From assembly GCA_019244165.1 (NCBI GenBank), contig JAFATA010000011.1, positions 1 through 51,115 of the forward strand: a stretch of 51,115 bases of DNA, given 5' to 3'. A program made the position numbers and the translations under genes. Below the pieces are notes generated by a model, which ran no database searches, had not been told where the DNA came from, and saw only the letters and a list, made by a program, of their open reading frames with translations. This document shows positions 36,052 to 44,270 of the stretch, piece after piece (position 1 is the first letter of the stretch; each line of letters begins with the position of its first letter). Source of the stretch: Pseudonocardiales bacterium (lineage in GTDB: Bacteria > Actinomycetota > Actinomycetes > Mycobacteriales > Pseudonocardiaceae).

Positions 36052-36834
36052 TCAGGTCGCGTTGTGGAAGATGATGCCCAGAACATACCGCTGTCCTGAG
36101 TGGATGGTGCTCACGCCGTGGCGGATGGCGACTCTCCGGTAGCCACGCGCTGCGGGGATCGGGCGGTGCCGCACGGGGAAGATCAGTCCCTGCCCGAGTC
36201 CGGGCCTGGCTACCATCGCCCGGGACTGCTGGCGTGGCCGGTTCTCGACGAACACGCTCTCCCCGCCGGTGAAGTCCTCCTCCGGGGTGTTGAGCAGGAT
36301 GGCTACCTGGAGCGGGAACGTCAGGTTTCCGTAGATGTCCTGGTGCAGGCAGTTGTATCCGCCGGGCCCGTAGCGCAGCACCAGGGGGGTCGGTTTGTGC
36401 TGGCCGGCCTTGGCGCATTCGTCGAGCAGCGTGGTCAGCTCGGGGGGAAACTCGCGCTCGCCCAGCCGCGCTGCCCACCTGTTCGCCATCCCGGCCAGCG
36501 GGGGGTACAGGCTGGTGCGCAGCGCGTTGACCAGTGGTTGCAGCGGCTCGGTGAAGTAGCGGTAACTCCCCTCACCGTAGGCGTGCTGGGCCATCACGAC
36601 GGTGCTGCGGAACACCTCATCGCGGTCGAACAGGGCGATCACCTCAGCGCACTGCTCGGCGCTGAGCAGTGGTGGGGTGAGCGCGAACCCTGAGTTGTCC
36701 AGCTCGGCCGCCAGCGCGGCCCAGTCAACGTGAGCCAGCAGCGGCAACTCCGGTGGCACCCGCACGGCCTGCCCGACCACCGTGGCCTGGTCGTCGAGTC
36801 GCAGGGGAAGCTGGTCGGCAGTGACGTGGCTCAT
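36052..36834 (-). CDS. 2OG-Fe(II) oxygenase
   Basis: The 260-residue protein has the Fe ligands HxD in YNCLHQDIYGN and the distal His with a 2-oxoglutarate-binding Arg in GVSTIHSGQRYVLGIIFH. Co-location with Ada and Ogt genes suggests oxidative removal of alkyl groups from nucleic acid (AlkB-like function), though the sequence is not a classical AlkB. The ATG at 36834 begins MSHVTADQLPLRL; the frame extends far upstream into the Ogt gene without meaning. A 128-bp gap follows Ogt. Confidence 0.8.
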   Translation of the reverse strand: MSHVTADQLPLRLDDQATVVGQAVRVPPELPLLAHVDWAALAAELDNSGFALTPPLLSAEQCAEVIALFDRDEVFRSTVVMAQHAYGEGSYRYFTEPLQPLVNALRTSLYPPLAGMANRWAARLGEREFPPELTTLLDECAKAGQHKPTPLVLRYGPGGYNCLHQDIYGNLTFPLQVAILLNTPEEDFTGGESVFVENRPRQQSRAMVARPGLGQGLIFPVRHRPIPAARGYRRVAIRHGVSTIHSGQRYVLGIIFHNAT

Positions 36835-36962
36835 CTGGTCGCTCCGTCTGGTGTCGGGATACCCCTTGCGAGCGGGAACACCGCTGGAGTACCCCAGGTT
36901 GCGATCACTCTGCGGGGAACCTGGCCCGTCAGTAGTGATGGTCGGGTTTGCGACGGGTGTGG

Positions 36963-37469
36963 TCACCACGTCAGATCCAGCTGGGGGATCTGGTCGGCGG
37001 TTTCGAGGTCGAGCAGCCTGCGCTTGATCGAGAGGCCGCCCGCATAGCCGACCAGCGCCCCGTCGGACCCGACGATCCGGTGGCACGGCACGATGATGAG
37101 CACCGGATTGAGCGCCATAGCCCGGCCCACGGCGCGTGCCGCGGTCCGCGGCAGTCCCAGTCGCTCGGCAAGCCCACCGTAGGTCATCGTCGAGCCGTAG
37201 CGGACCGCGCTCAGGCCGTTGAGCACGGTCCGGTCGAAGGGCTCCGCGAGGCACAGGTCCAGCGGCACCGTGAACTCCCGTAGGCGGCCCGCGAAGTACT
37301 CGTCCAGCTCGCGGCGGGCCAGATCCAGGTGTGGGGAGCCCGATTCCGCTCCCGTCGCAGGATGACGCCGCCTGATCGAGCCGAACTCGTCGAACGAACA
37401 GATCGCCAGCCCGGCCGCGGTGGCCGCCAACGTCACCGGACCGACCTCCGTGTCGTGGGAGAGCAGCAT
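36963..37469 (-). CDS. ogt: Methylated-DNA--protein-cysteine methyltransferase
   Basis: The 168-residue suicide enzyme removes alkyl groups from O6-alkylguanine. It has YGSTMTYGGLAERLGLP, RAVGRAMALNPVLIIVPCHR (Cys acceptor in PCHR) and GALVGYAGGLSIKRRLLDLE. The ATG at 37469 is chosen at the start of the Ogt N-terminal domain. It is 28 bp after the Ada-like gene and is the third gene of the operon. Confidence 0.95.
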   Translation of the reverse strand: MLLSHDTEVGPVTLAATAAGLAICSFDEFGSIRRRHPATGAESGSPHLDLARRELDEYFAGRLREFTVPLDLCLAEPFDRTVLNGLSAVRYGSTMTYGGLAERLGLPRTAARAVGRAMALNPVLIIVPCHRIVGSDGALVGYAGGLSIKRRLLDLETADQIPQLDLTW

Positions 37470-37497
37470 GTCCAGTCCTTCCCGTCCCGATACCCGA

Positions 37498-38274
37498 TCA
37501 CGCCGGCTCCGCGGCGGCGGGCCGGCACTGCTTGCACGGGCGATAACCGGCGCGTATCGCCTGATCGATGGTGCGGAATCCGCGCCGGTGCTGATGGGTG
37601 ATCCGCCGGGCAGATGAACACGTTGGAAAACACACGATACCGGTGGTCTCGCTGCCGAGGTAGTAGACATTGTTCTTCGCCAGCTCATGCACCTCGTCGA
37701 GGTTCACTTGCTCCGCCCGTAACAACCGCTTCTTCATATCGGCTCCGAAGACGTAATTACCCAGTTCACCGGTTGATGTGGTCACCCGATGGCAGGGGAT
37801 CAGCACCGGAACCGGATTGCGCCGCAACGCGGTGCCCACGGCCCGCACCGCGCGCGGACGCCCAATCTCCCGGGCCAGCCACCCGTAGGGACGGGTCTGG
37901 CCAGCCGGGATGCGGCGAGTCGCTTCCAGCGTGTCGCGCTCCAGCGCAGTAAGCCCGCGCAGGTCCAACTGTAGGGCCCGGCTCGGCCGGCCACGCAAGG
38001 CCGGCACAAGTCCGGCGGGTGGCCGGGTGGCCTTCCGCAACGGTCGCCCAAATCGTTCCCGGTACTCGCGGAGGAACTCCGCGTCATCACGGTGCACGGA
38101 CTCGGCGGTACGCACGAAGTTGACGCCGTGGTCAGTGAATGCGACGTACAGCTCTCCGACGGGCCCGGAAATGATGATCCAGTTGCTGAAGACCAGATCC
38201 ACCACACTGCGCGGCGGATGACAGGACAACGTGCGGAGAGCGCTGATGAGCGGGTCGTGGTTGTTGACGGTCAT
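37498..38274 (-). CDS. Ada-like protein with swapped domains (alkyltransferase, then Ada zinc domain)
   Basis: The 258-residue protein has an N-terminal methyltransferase domain with VRAVGTALRRNPVPVLIPCH and LGNYVFGADMKKRLLRA. A C-terminal domain of Ada metal-binding type follows: YYLGSETTGIVCFPTCSSAR, then FRTIDQAIRAGYRPCKQC. In E. coli Ada the zinc domain (which accepts methyl from phosphotriesters at one Cys) is at the N-terminus and is joined to an AraC HTH; here the order is reversed and there is no HTH. The ATG overlaps the stop of the sigma-factor gene, so control may pass through the sigma factor. Confidence 0.88.
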   Translation of the reverse strand: MTVNNHDPLISALRTLSCHPPRSVVDLVFSNWIIISGPVGELYVAFTDHGVNFVRTAESVHRDDAEFLREYRERFGRPLRKATRPPAGLVPALRGRPSRALQLDLRGLTALERDTLEATRRIPAGQTRPYGWLAREIGRPRAVRAVGTALRRNPVPVLIPCHRVTTSTGELGNYVFGADMKKRLLRAEQVNLDEVHELAKNNVYYLGSETTGIVCFPTCSSARRITHQHRRGFRTIDQAIRAGYRPCKQCRPAAAEPA

Positions 38275-38894
38275 CGCTGCTCCCTTCTTCCCGCGAAATT
38301 GCACTCTCTCGACGGCGGGACCGCGTCATAAAGCGTGCGCAGCTTGCTCAACCCACGCGACACGTGGGACTTAGCCGTGCCCTCCGGGCATTTCAGGACG
38401 GCAGCGATCTCTGCCATGGGCAGCCCGACGACGTGGCGCAGCACCACGGCGAGGCGTTGGGCCACCGGCAACTGCCCGACCAGCCTGCCCAGTTCACGTT
38501 GACGCTCAGCGCTCTCGACGGCCTGCTCCACGTCCTGGTCCTCCGCGTGCCGGTCCGGGAGGTCTGCGCTGGGCATCAGGTTGGGCCTTCTGCTCGCATC
38601 GCGCAGCGAGTTACGCCAGGTGTTCAGCATGATGGTGACAAGCCAGGATCGTGGACGCAGCGCCAGCACACGGCTACGGTCGTAACCGCGCAACGCCCGG
38701 TACGCACGCAGGAAGGTCTCGGCGGTGAGGTCTTCCGCTTCGGAGGGGCTTCGGGTCATGCGCAGCGCAACCGAGTACACGACTCGTTGCTCGCTGCGGA
38801 CCAGGTTAGCGAAACCCTCATCAAGGTCGTCGACTAGGCACGCGAGGAGAGCCACCGTGTTTTCTCCGGCGGTCTGTTGAGTGTCACTGCGCAT
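38271..38894 (-). CDS. ECF-type RNA polymerase sigma factor
   Basis: The 207-residue sigma factor has region 2 (ANLVRSEQRVVYSVALRMTR, then SPSEAEDLTAETFLRAYRAL with the DLTAETFLR signature) and region 4 (LPVAQRLAVVLRHVVGLPMA, then EIAAVLKCPEGTAKSHVSRG). No anti-sigma gene is next to it. It heads the operon with the Ada-like, Ogt and oxygenase genes and is likely to direct their response to alkylation. Confidence 0.92.
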   Translation of the reverse strand: MRSDTQQTAGENTVALLACLVDDLDEGFANLVRSEQRVVYSVALRMTRSPSEAEDLTAETFLRAYRALRGYDRSRVLALRPRSWLVTIMLNTWRNSLRDASRRPNLMPSADLPDRHAEDQDVEQAVESAERQRELGRLVGQLPVAQRLAVVLRHVVGLPMAEIAAVLKCPEGTAKSHVSRGLSKLRTLYDAVPPSRECNFAGRREQR

Positions 38895-39011
38895 GTCGTT
38901 GATGACGACTACAACACCAGAACCCGGGATTGGTTGCAGTCAACGAGCCGCTACCCCATCGGGCTGAGGTGTTTGACCCGAATCTGCTCCTACACGTGGA
39001 AGCGGAATTCG

Positions 39012-39026
39012 ACCACGTCACGTGGT
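39012..39026. promoter_or_regulatory. 15-bp palindrome before the integrase gene
   Basis: ACCACGT-C-ACGTGGT is a perfect odd palindrome ending 12 bases before the integrase ATG; a related half-site (ACACGTGG) is at 38992. It may be an operator of integrase expression. Confidence 0.45.
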
Positions 39027-39037
39027 AGAATCACCTC

Positions 39038-40546
39038 ATGAAGCCGTCTGCCACTGCCACCGTTCGCTGCGCCGTCTACCTGCGCATCTCCCTCGACTCG
39101 ACGGGTGAAGGGCTGGCGGTGGAGCGACAGCGGCAGGACTGCGAGCGTATCGCTCGGCAGCGCGGGTGGACCGTGGCGCAGACCTACACCGACAACTCAA
39201 TCAGCGCGACCGACCGAACCAAAGTCCGCCCCGCCTATGACCGGATGGTGGCTGACTACGCGGCCGGCAGATTCTCCGCACTGGTGTGCTGGGATCTTGA
39301 CCGACTGACCCGCCAACCGCGGCAACTGGAGGACTGGATTGACGCGGCGGAGCAAGACGGCCTACGGCTGGTTACAGCTAACGGTGAGGCCGACCTGGCG
39401 ACCGACGGTGGTCGCATGTATGCCCGCATCAAGGCAGCCGTCGCCCGAGCCGAGGTTGAGCGCAAGGGTGCCCGCCAGTCGGCGGCACACAAGCAGAGAG
39501 CCGCCATGGGACGTCCGCCGCGTGGCGTTCGCGCCACCGGCTATACGTTGGACGGAGAAGTGATCCCGGCCGAGGCCGATGCGGTGCGGGCCATATTTGA
39601 GGCATTCGCAGCAGGGTCGTCGCTGAAGGCAATCGCGGCGGCGCTCGACGGCGCACGGCAGGCTGTTCTCATCGAGTGCGAGCGGCCGATGATCCAGCGG
39701 TTACCAAGCGGGGTAATCGCAATGCCCACTCGGAGCGAACGCCCGTGGAACCCGAGCACTGTGAAGACGATTCTGCGAAACCCGCGCTATGCGGGGTGGT
39801 CCATGCTCGATGGGAAAATCGTGCGAGACAGCGGCGGTCGCCCGGTTGCCGGGCAATGGCGCCCGATCGTGTCGGACACGCTGTGGTTGGAGGTTCAGCG
39901 GCGCCTCGACGATCCGGCACGCAAGTCCAACCGCAACGGGACGGACCGCAAACACCTCGGTTCAGGGCTATACCGCTGCGGTGTCTGCGGACAGCGGGTG
40001 AAGGCGCACGGCACCCGCTACCGCTGCGCCGGACACGTGATGCGGTCGCGGTCGCAAGTGGACAGCTACGTCCTCGACGTTGTGCGCGAACGCCTGTCTC
40101 GCCCGGATCTGGCCAACCTCCTGCCCACCACGGACGAGAGCGGGGCCGCCCAGATGCAGGAAGAGATCGAGCGGCAGCGCGGTCGCATTATCCGAGCCCG
40201 GGCGGACTACTCGGCGGAATTGATCGACGGCCTGATGTTCAAGGAGATCAAGCTGGAGGCCGAGTCGACGATCGACCGACTCGAGGCCGAGCGGCTCTCC
40301 TTGAGCGGGGGCTCGACGGCCTTCCCAGTGCTTGCCGCCGACGACCCGGTGCACGCTTTCAGCAACGCTGACCTGGCAACAGTGCGGGCGGTGATCGACA
40401 CTCTTTGCACAGTCCACCTTCACCCGGCCCCCCGCGGCCGCAAGGTGCTCGATCCAGAGTCAGTGGAGATAAAGCCACGGGTGGCCCAGGCAGCTCATAG
40501 AACGGTTGACCGGGCCACGCCGGCGTGTATGTTCCTAGAAGCTTAG
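39038..40546 (+). CDS. Large serine recombinase (integrase)
   Basis: The 502-residue protein has the resolvase catalytic domain (RCAVYLRISLDSTGEGLAVE with catalytic Ser18; SALVCWDLDRLTRQPRQLED), the recombinase domain (RPPRGVRATGYTLDGEVIPA and the PWNPSTVKTILRNPRYAG region), and a zinc ribbon (CGVCGQRVKAHGTRYRCAGH) near residues 314-333. A coiled-coil region follows. This is the architecture of phiC31-type integrases, which join attP and attB. The att sites are not identified. It is the left-most gene of the presumed integrated element. Confidence 0.95.
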   Translation: MKPSATATVRCAVYLRISLDSTGEGLAVERQRQDCERIARQRGWTVAQTYTDNSISATDRTKVRPAYDRMVADYAAGRFSALVCWDLDRLTRQPRQLEDWIDAAEQDGLRLVTANGEADLATDGGRMYARIKAAVARAEVERKGARQSAAHKQRAAMGRPPRGVRATGYTLDGEVIPAEADAVRAIFEAFAAGSSLKAIAAALDGARQAVLIECERPMIQRLPSGVIAMPTRSERPWNPSTVKTILRNPRYAGWSMLDGKIVRDSGGRPVAGQWRPIVSDTLWLEVQRRLDDPARKSNRNGTDRKHLGSGLYRCGVCGQRVKAHGTRYRCAGHVMRSRSQVDSYVLDVVRERLSRPDLANLLPTTDESGAAQMQEEIERQRGRIIRARADYSAELIDGLMFKEIKLEAESTIDRLEAERLSLSGGSTAFPVLAADDPVHAFSNADLATVRAVIDTLCTVHLHPAPRGRKVLDPESVEIKPRVAQAAHRTVDRATPACMFLEA

Positions 40547-40783
40547 CCTCGCCTAAGTTAACCCTCGATGCTGTATGAGGGGTCTTCTTGTAGGACCAGA
40601 GTTCCGAACAGGTGTTCGATGGACTGTGCTATGCTCCAGCATTGTGCCCCGGCTCCCCTGCGCAGTTGCTCCATGCCTGGCCCCTCTCGACTGCATGCTT
40701 GTCGGCGGTCGGGCTCGCCGCCGGACCTACCGGAGCCCAGATCGAGCTTATGATCTGGAGTTTGCAGAGAAGGGATAGCGCTT

Positions 40784-41359
40784 ATGAATCCAGACGTACA
40801 TCCTATGGCGTGGCTGAACATGGCGCGGGAGTATTACGACGCCGTCGAGGAACTATTTGCGGTGCACGAACGGGGAAGGAGTGCCGACGCCGGGCGAGCG
40901 ATAGATAATCCGATTATGTTCATGTATTCTCACGTAATAGAGTTGACACTTAAAGCATATATTGCCGCCCGGCGTCGTCAGGTCCAGCGCACTCATAAGC
41001 TTCGAGACCTATACGAAGAGTGCCAGGCGTTGGGTTTGAGGGTTGGACCTGACGATCAGTTCACTGTCGGCAATATCATCGGTTTCTTGGATGAGGTAAA
41101 TAACTCAGGCGACAGAAATAGGCAGCGGCACGGCTTCAGGTATTTCAATCTAGATGCTACCGTTCGGTCGAGTCTGAGCTGGACTCGCGAAGTAGTGGGC
41201 GACCTGATGGAGAGGGTGTCAAGCCAAATTTATCAGCAGTTTCCCGATGCCAATACGCCCTCTGCGGCCGCGAAGTTGATCATTATTGTTGATAAGCCTG
41301 TCTCGAAAGATGACGCCGAGGTGTCACCTGGCGGAAGCGATCCTGGCGGTGAGGCGTGA
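40784..41359 (+). CDS. HEPN-like hypothetical protein
   Basis: The 191-residue protein has a helical first part with MFMYSHVIELTLKAYIAARR and RTHKLRDLYEECQALGL, which resembles HEPN-domain proteins (a long helix, then a TH-[KD]-L turn). HEPN domains are frequent in toxins and defence or nuclease systems, but the typical RxxxxH motif is not clear here. AGAAGGGA precedes the ATG. The base composition is lower in GC than its neighbours, which suggests acquisition from elsewhere. Function unknown. Confidence 0.55.
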   Translation: MNPDVHPMAWLNMAREYYDAVEELFAVHERGRSADAGRAIDNPIMFMYSHVIELTLKAYIAARRRQVQRTHKLRDLYEECQALGLRVGPDDQFTVGNIIGFLDEVNNSGDRNRQRHGFRYFNLDATVRSSLSWTREVVGDLMERVSSQIYQQFPDANTPSAAAKLIIIVDKPVSKDDAEVSPGGSDPGGEA

Positions 41360-41781
41360 TCAGGACTGGCGGGATACATCACGCTGATATCCCCCGGCAG
41401 AGCGGCCTTGACCGAGCAGGTGTCCGACGTGTCCCGCTGGCCCTTGTGCGGGACAGGTGCGGTGAGACAGGTTCCGAATGCTGCTGACCTGCGGAAAGCT
41501 CGTCGAAACGATAGCTGGGACGGATGCTAATAGGCTGTCCTAGCCGTCCCATCCCGCCGGGACACAGGCCACATCGGCGACATTCGACGCCCGGGACAGG
41601 GCCACCGCAGGCAGTCGCCGGACATCACTTGCCGACACGTGGAGCGGGGATGGCAAGGAGCCGGCACGGCCAGCAGTTTCTGGGGTGGACCTTCGGGCGC
41701 TTCCTGGCTGGGGGCAGGGAGAGGGCATTCGGGTGTACTGTTCTCGCCGCTGGTGAGCGTGATTGGTTGGGTTCCGCACCT
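41360..41781. other. Non-coding stretch with GGGAC repeats
   Basis: No convincing gene is seen between the HEPN-like gene and the 97-residue minus-strand gene. A minus-strand frame of 81 residues (41540-41785) overlaps the latter by ATGA but is rich in Arg/Pro/Ser and looks non-coding. The main content is the repeat array listed at 41430-41598. Confidence 0.5.
41430..41598. repeat. Array of CGGGACA/TGGGACG motifs with inverted pairs
   Basis: Four copies of CGGGACA (41430-41436 inverted, 41449-41455, 41558-41564, 41592-41598) and a pair TGGGACGG (41516-41523) with CCGTCCCA (41544-41551) lie within 170 bp. Two of them form inverted repeats: TGTCCCGC/GCGGGACA with 10 bases between, and TGGGACGG/CCGTCCCA with 20 between. 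Such clustering in a mobile element suggests protein-binding sites (operator, origin or transfer locus). Confidence 0.6.
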
Positions 41782-42075
41782 TCATTCGCTGCCCTCCCCG
41801 CCGCTCTGGGAATCGTGATTCCTTTTTCGAAACAGCGCCTCCTCGTGCGCAGCCGCCGCAAGGACCTGCTCAATGCTGTTTCCATAATCGTCAATGGGAG
41901 TGTGGGTTCCCTCGCGGGCATCGGCGCTCGCATACACTGTGTAACGCGGGTCTTCCGCAGCCACGGTGGCCAGCGCACTGCACAGCTCCCGGAACAGCAC
42001 CTCGCCGTCTTGGCCGCACCGGAGGACGACGACTATTTCCGGGGCTCCGTGCCCGGCATCGTAGATCTGGTCCAT
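41782..42075 (-). CDS. Small acidic hypothetical protein
   Basis: The 97-residue frame starts MDQIYDAGHGAPEIVVVLRC and continues ATVAAEDPRYTVYASADARE, with a balanced, acidic composition unlike a shadow frame. GGAAG lies upstream of the ATG. No family is recognised. The opposite strand is open over the same region but has a Pro/Arg/Ser-rich composition typical of a shadow. Confidence 0.5.
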   Translation of the reverse strand: MDQIYDAGHGAPEIVVVLRCGQDGEVLFRELCSALATVAAEDPRYTVYASADAREGTHTPIDDYGNSIEQVLAAAAHEEALFRKRNHDSQSGGEGSE

Positions 42076-42272
42076 AGGGTGGTTCTTCCGACCGTTAGAT
42101 CTGGGCGACCGGGGTCTGAGGTGAGCCGTCGTGGTGTGTGTTGCCGCTCATCACATATCGTCCTCTTCATCTTTCCTGTGGGAAACTCTCACGGTGGAAC
42201 CGACCGGCCGCCGGGAACTGACCCCTATTCGAGGGCATAGGGGTCGTTCGACCAACAGCCAGCCGGGGTCTT

Positions 42273-42764
42273 TCATCTGTTTACGCGTTGTGTAACGCTG
42301 CGGCAGCGACCGCAGAACCGGCCCTCACCGGCTAAGGCAAAAAAACCACGCCGGCATCGCTGGCAGATCTGCCAGCTCATCCGGACCCGCCCACGACGCA
42401 TTCTCCGGAGCCGGTCTCGTTCCCGCTTCCACACTCGTAATCGCTCCCACATCCGCACCGTTATCCACCTCCCGACGCACTTCCCCGGCCCGGCGCTCAT
42501 GCCAGGGGTCGCAACACAACACAGGGCCGGCAGTAAGTACTTGGCGGGGCGGCCATACTCGCCGAGGTGATCCGGCGCCCGCACAACGCCTGATAACGGC
42601 CCCTGCCCTCGCGCTGGCCCTGCTCGAAGGCCTCGCTGATCAATTAGGTGCGCCGAGCCGGCGCCGTCCACCATCTCGGTCAGGGACCCCCGCAGCCGGG
42701 GCTCCTGATGTTCTCCACCACGACCGCGACGCCACCACGGCGGCTTGTGGTGCTTCCCGCTCAT
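42273..42764 (-). CDS. Small protein with C-terminal zinc-ribbon-like motif
   Basis: The frame of 163 residues ends SWQICQRCRRGFFALAGEGR, FCGRCRSVTQRVNR: two CxxC pairs 17 residues apart preceded by a basic helix (MWERLRVWKRERDRLRRMRR). This looks like a small zinc-binding protein as seen in actinomycete mobile elements. The first 100 residues (MSGKHHKPPWWRRGRGG and on) are of doubtful coding quality; an internal ATG at 42452 would give a 59-residue protein carrying only the motif. Confidence 0.45.
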   Translation of the reverse strand: MSGKHHKPPWWRRGRGGEHQEPRLRGSLTEMVDGAGSAHLIDQRGLRAGPARGQGPLSGVVRAPDHLGEYGRPAKYLLPALCCVATPGMSAGPGKCVGRWITVRMWERLRVWKRERDRLRRMRRGRVRMSWQICQRCRRGFFALAGEGRFCGRCRSVTQRVNR

Positions 42765-42965
42765 CGACGCTCACCTCGCTCACTCCCCCGCCAGCCGCCG
42801 AGCTGCGGCAGGTCCACGACGTCACCCCACATGCGCCGGGAGTGCTGGGGTCGATGGTGCGGCATCACTGACCTCAGCGGTATCTGACTCCTCCAGACGG
42901 ATTGGACGCAGTGACGTTCTGGATCCGGCCGCCGGGAACTCCCGCCGGGAGCCTCGATCGGGGGG

Positions 42966-43006
42966 CAGGCTCAACCGGCGGTCTCGGGGTCAGGCTCAAC
43001 CGGCGG
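42966..43006. repeat. 16-bp direct repeat, 25-bp period
   Basis: CAGGCTCAACCGGCGG occurs at 42966-42981 and 42991-43006 just after the stop of the small regulator-tail gene (minus strand). No function is evident. Confidence 0.7.
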
Positions 43007-43013
43007 CCGGGGC

Positions 43014-43259
43014 TCATGGCGCGCGCTCCCCGCAGCCGGGCAGCTCGCGCACAGCCCTTGCCATAGTCGGCCCTGCCAACCCGAGCGATCCGATGAGCGT
43101 GTCGAGGTTGGCTCGGATCTCATCGAGTTGGCAGAGCAACGTGCCGATGGTGGCCAAGTGGGTCGATATCTGGTGAAGGCGCTGGTCAATCGCGGCCAGT
43201 CTTCCTAGCATGTCGTCATCGGCACGGCACACCGGCTCACTGAGGGGATCCGCGCTCAT
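43014..43259 (-). CDS. HTH-less paralogue of the element's XRE regulator tail
   Basis: The 81-residue protein contains SEPVCRADDDMLGRLAAIDQ and RLHQISTHLATIGTLLCQLD, followed by EIRANLDTLIGSLGL. This matches the C-terminal helical part of the XRE protein at 46228-46656 (GEPVSRSDDDVLGRLAAIEY and on), while the DNA-binding half is missing. It may form mixed coiled-coil oligomers with the full regulator, or be a fragment. The ATG at 43259 is the best start. Confidence 0.6.
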   Translation of the reverse strand: MSADPLSEPVCRADDDMLGRLAAIDQRLHQISTHLATIGTLLCQLDEIRANLDTLIGSLGLAGPTMARAVRELPGCGERAP

Positions 43260-43349
43260 GACCGACAAGACAACAGCAGCTCAGGCCATCATGGAAGGCG
43301 GAGCACAGTCAGTTCTGTGCTATTCCGGAATCGAATATTCGGCGGGCGA

Positions 43350-44270
43350 CTACTCGCTGTTCAGGGCAGCCCAAGCGTCTGAGATGATCTCGAAAAGGCT
43401 TGACTTTTCAGCTTGCCAGCCCAGCTCGGAGTGGATGCGGGTGCTGTCGGCCCACAGGGTTGCCGGCTCGCGGGCGGCGGTGGTGTGCTGTCGTGGGACG
43501 GGTCGTCCGGTCACGGCCTCGGCGGTGGCGATGACCTCCTGCACACTGCTGGGGTGGCCACTGCCGACGTTGTAGGCGCGCCAGTTGCCCGGTTTGCACG
43601 CGTGGAGGGCGAGGACGAACGCGGTGGCCATGTCGGCGACGTGCACGAAGTCGCGGACCGCAGTCCCGTCGCCGTTGATGACCAGCTCGGGTGCTTGACC
43701 CTGTTGGACAGCCAGGAGCTGGGGAATGAGCCGACTCGTGTCGCGGTCGGGGCGTCCGGGCAGGGCTCCGGCCACGTTAAAGGCGCGCAGACTGATCGCC
43801 CCGATCGCTCCCGTAGCGGCGAGGTCGGCGGCTGCCTGGTCGGCAGCGAGCTTGCTCGTGCCATACGGGCTACTCGGCGCCACGGCCGCCATCTCGCTGA
43901 TCGGTTGGGCGGCCTGTTCGCCGTACACCGCACAGGTGGAGGCAAGGACCAGTCGCCCACCACGGGCGCTGGCGAGGGTGCCAAGGAGGGCCAGGGTGCC
44001 CCCGAGATTAGTACGCCAGTAGTCAACGGGACTCCCTCGCGACTGGCGGACCTTGGTCAGCCCGGCCAGGTGACACACCCCGTCGACCTCGGCGAGTGCC
44101 CCGGGCAGGGTCTCGGGTGTGCGCAGATCGCCTTCCAGCCGCGCAACGCCTTGGGGCAGCGCGGATGTCCCGGAGCGGGTCAGCCCCATGACTTCGTGCC
44201 CGCAGTCGACCAGCAGCGCGGCCACTGCGTAGCCGACAAAACCGGCGGCCCCGGTGACCAGAACCCTCAC
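43350..44270 (-). CDS. NAD-dependent epimerase/dehydratase (extended SDR)
   Basis: The 306-residue protein has the Rossmann motif MRVLVTGAAGFVGYAVAALL, Ser and Tyr-Lys of the SDR triad in LVLASTCAVYG and SSPYGTSKLAAD, and the substrate region GRPDRDTSRLIPQLL. It resembles UDP-sugar 4-epimerases. The substrate is not decided. Its GTG start overlaps the stop of the large XRE gene (GTGA), so the two are co-expressed. Such cargo is unusual within transfer functions. Confidence 0.88.
   Translation of the reverse strand: MRVLVTGAAGFVGYAVAALLVDCGHEVMGLTRSGTSALPQGVARLEGDLRTPETLPGALAEVDGVCHLAGLTKVRQSRGSPVDYWRTNLGGTLALLGTLASARGGRLVLASTCAVYGEQAAQPISEMAAVAPSSPYGTSKLAADQAAADLAATGAIGAISLRAFNVAGALPGRPDRDTSRLIPQLLAVQQGQAPELVINGDGTAVRDFVHVADMATAFVLALHACKPGNWRAYNVGSGHPSSVQEVIATAEAVTGRPVPRQHTTAAREPATLWADSTRIHSELGWQAEKSSLFEIISDAWAALNSE

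Noticed and set aside
40542..40562. An IdeR/DtxR-like box (TTAGCCTCGCCTAAG) at the end of the integrase gene
   Set aside because: The match to the TTAGGTTAGCSTAACCTAA consensus is poor, and it lies at a 3' end with no iron gene nearby.
41524..42240. A 238-codon plus-strand frame over the element
   Set aside because: Low-complexity Pro/Arg/Ser start and no family; the minus-strand 97-residue frame over part of it has better composition.
42966..43006. A CRISPR-like or att repeat
   Set aside because: Only two copies with a 9-base spacer; most likely a local slippage duplication.
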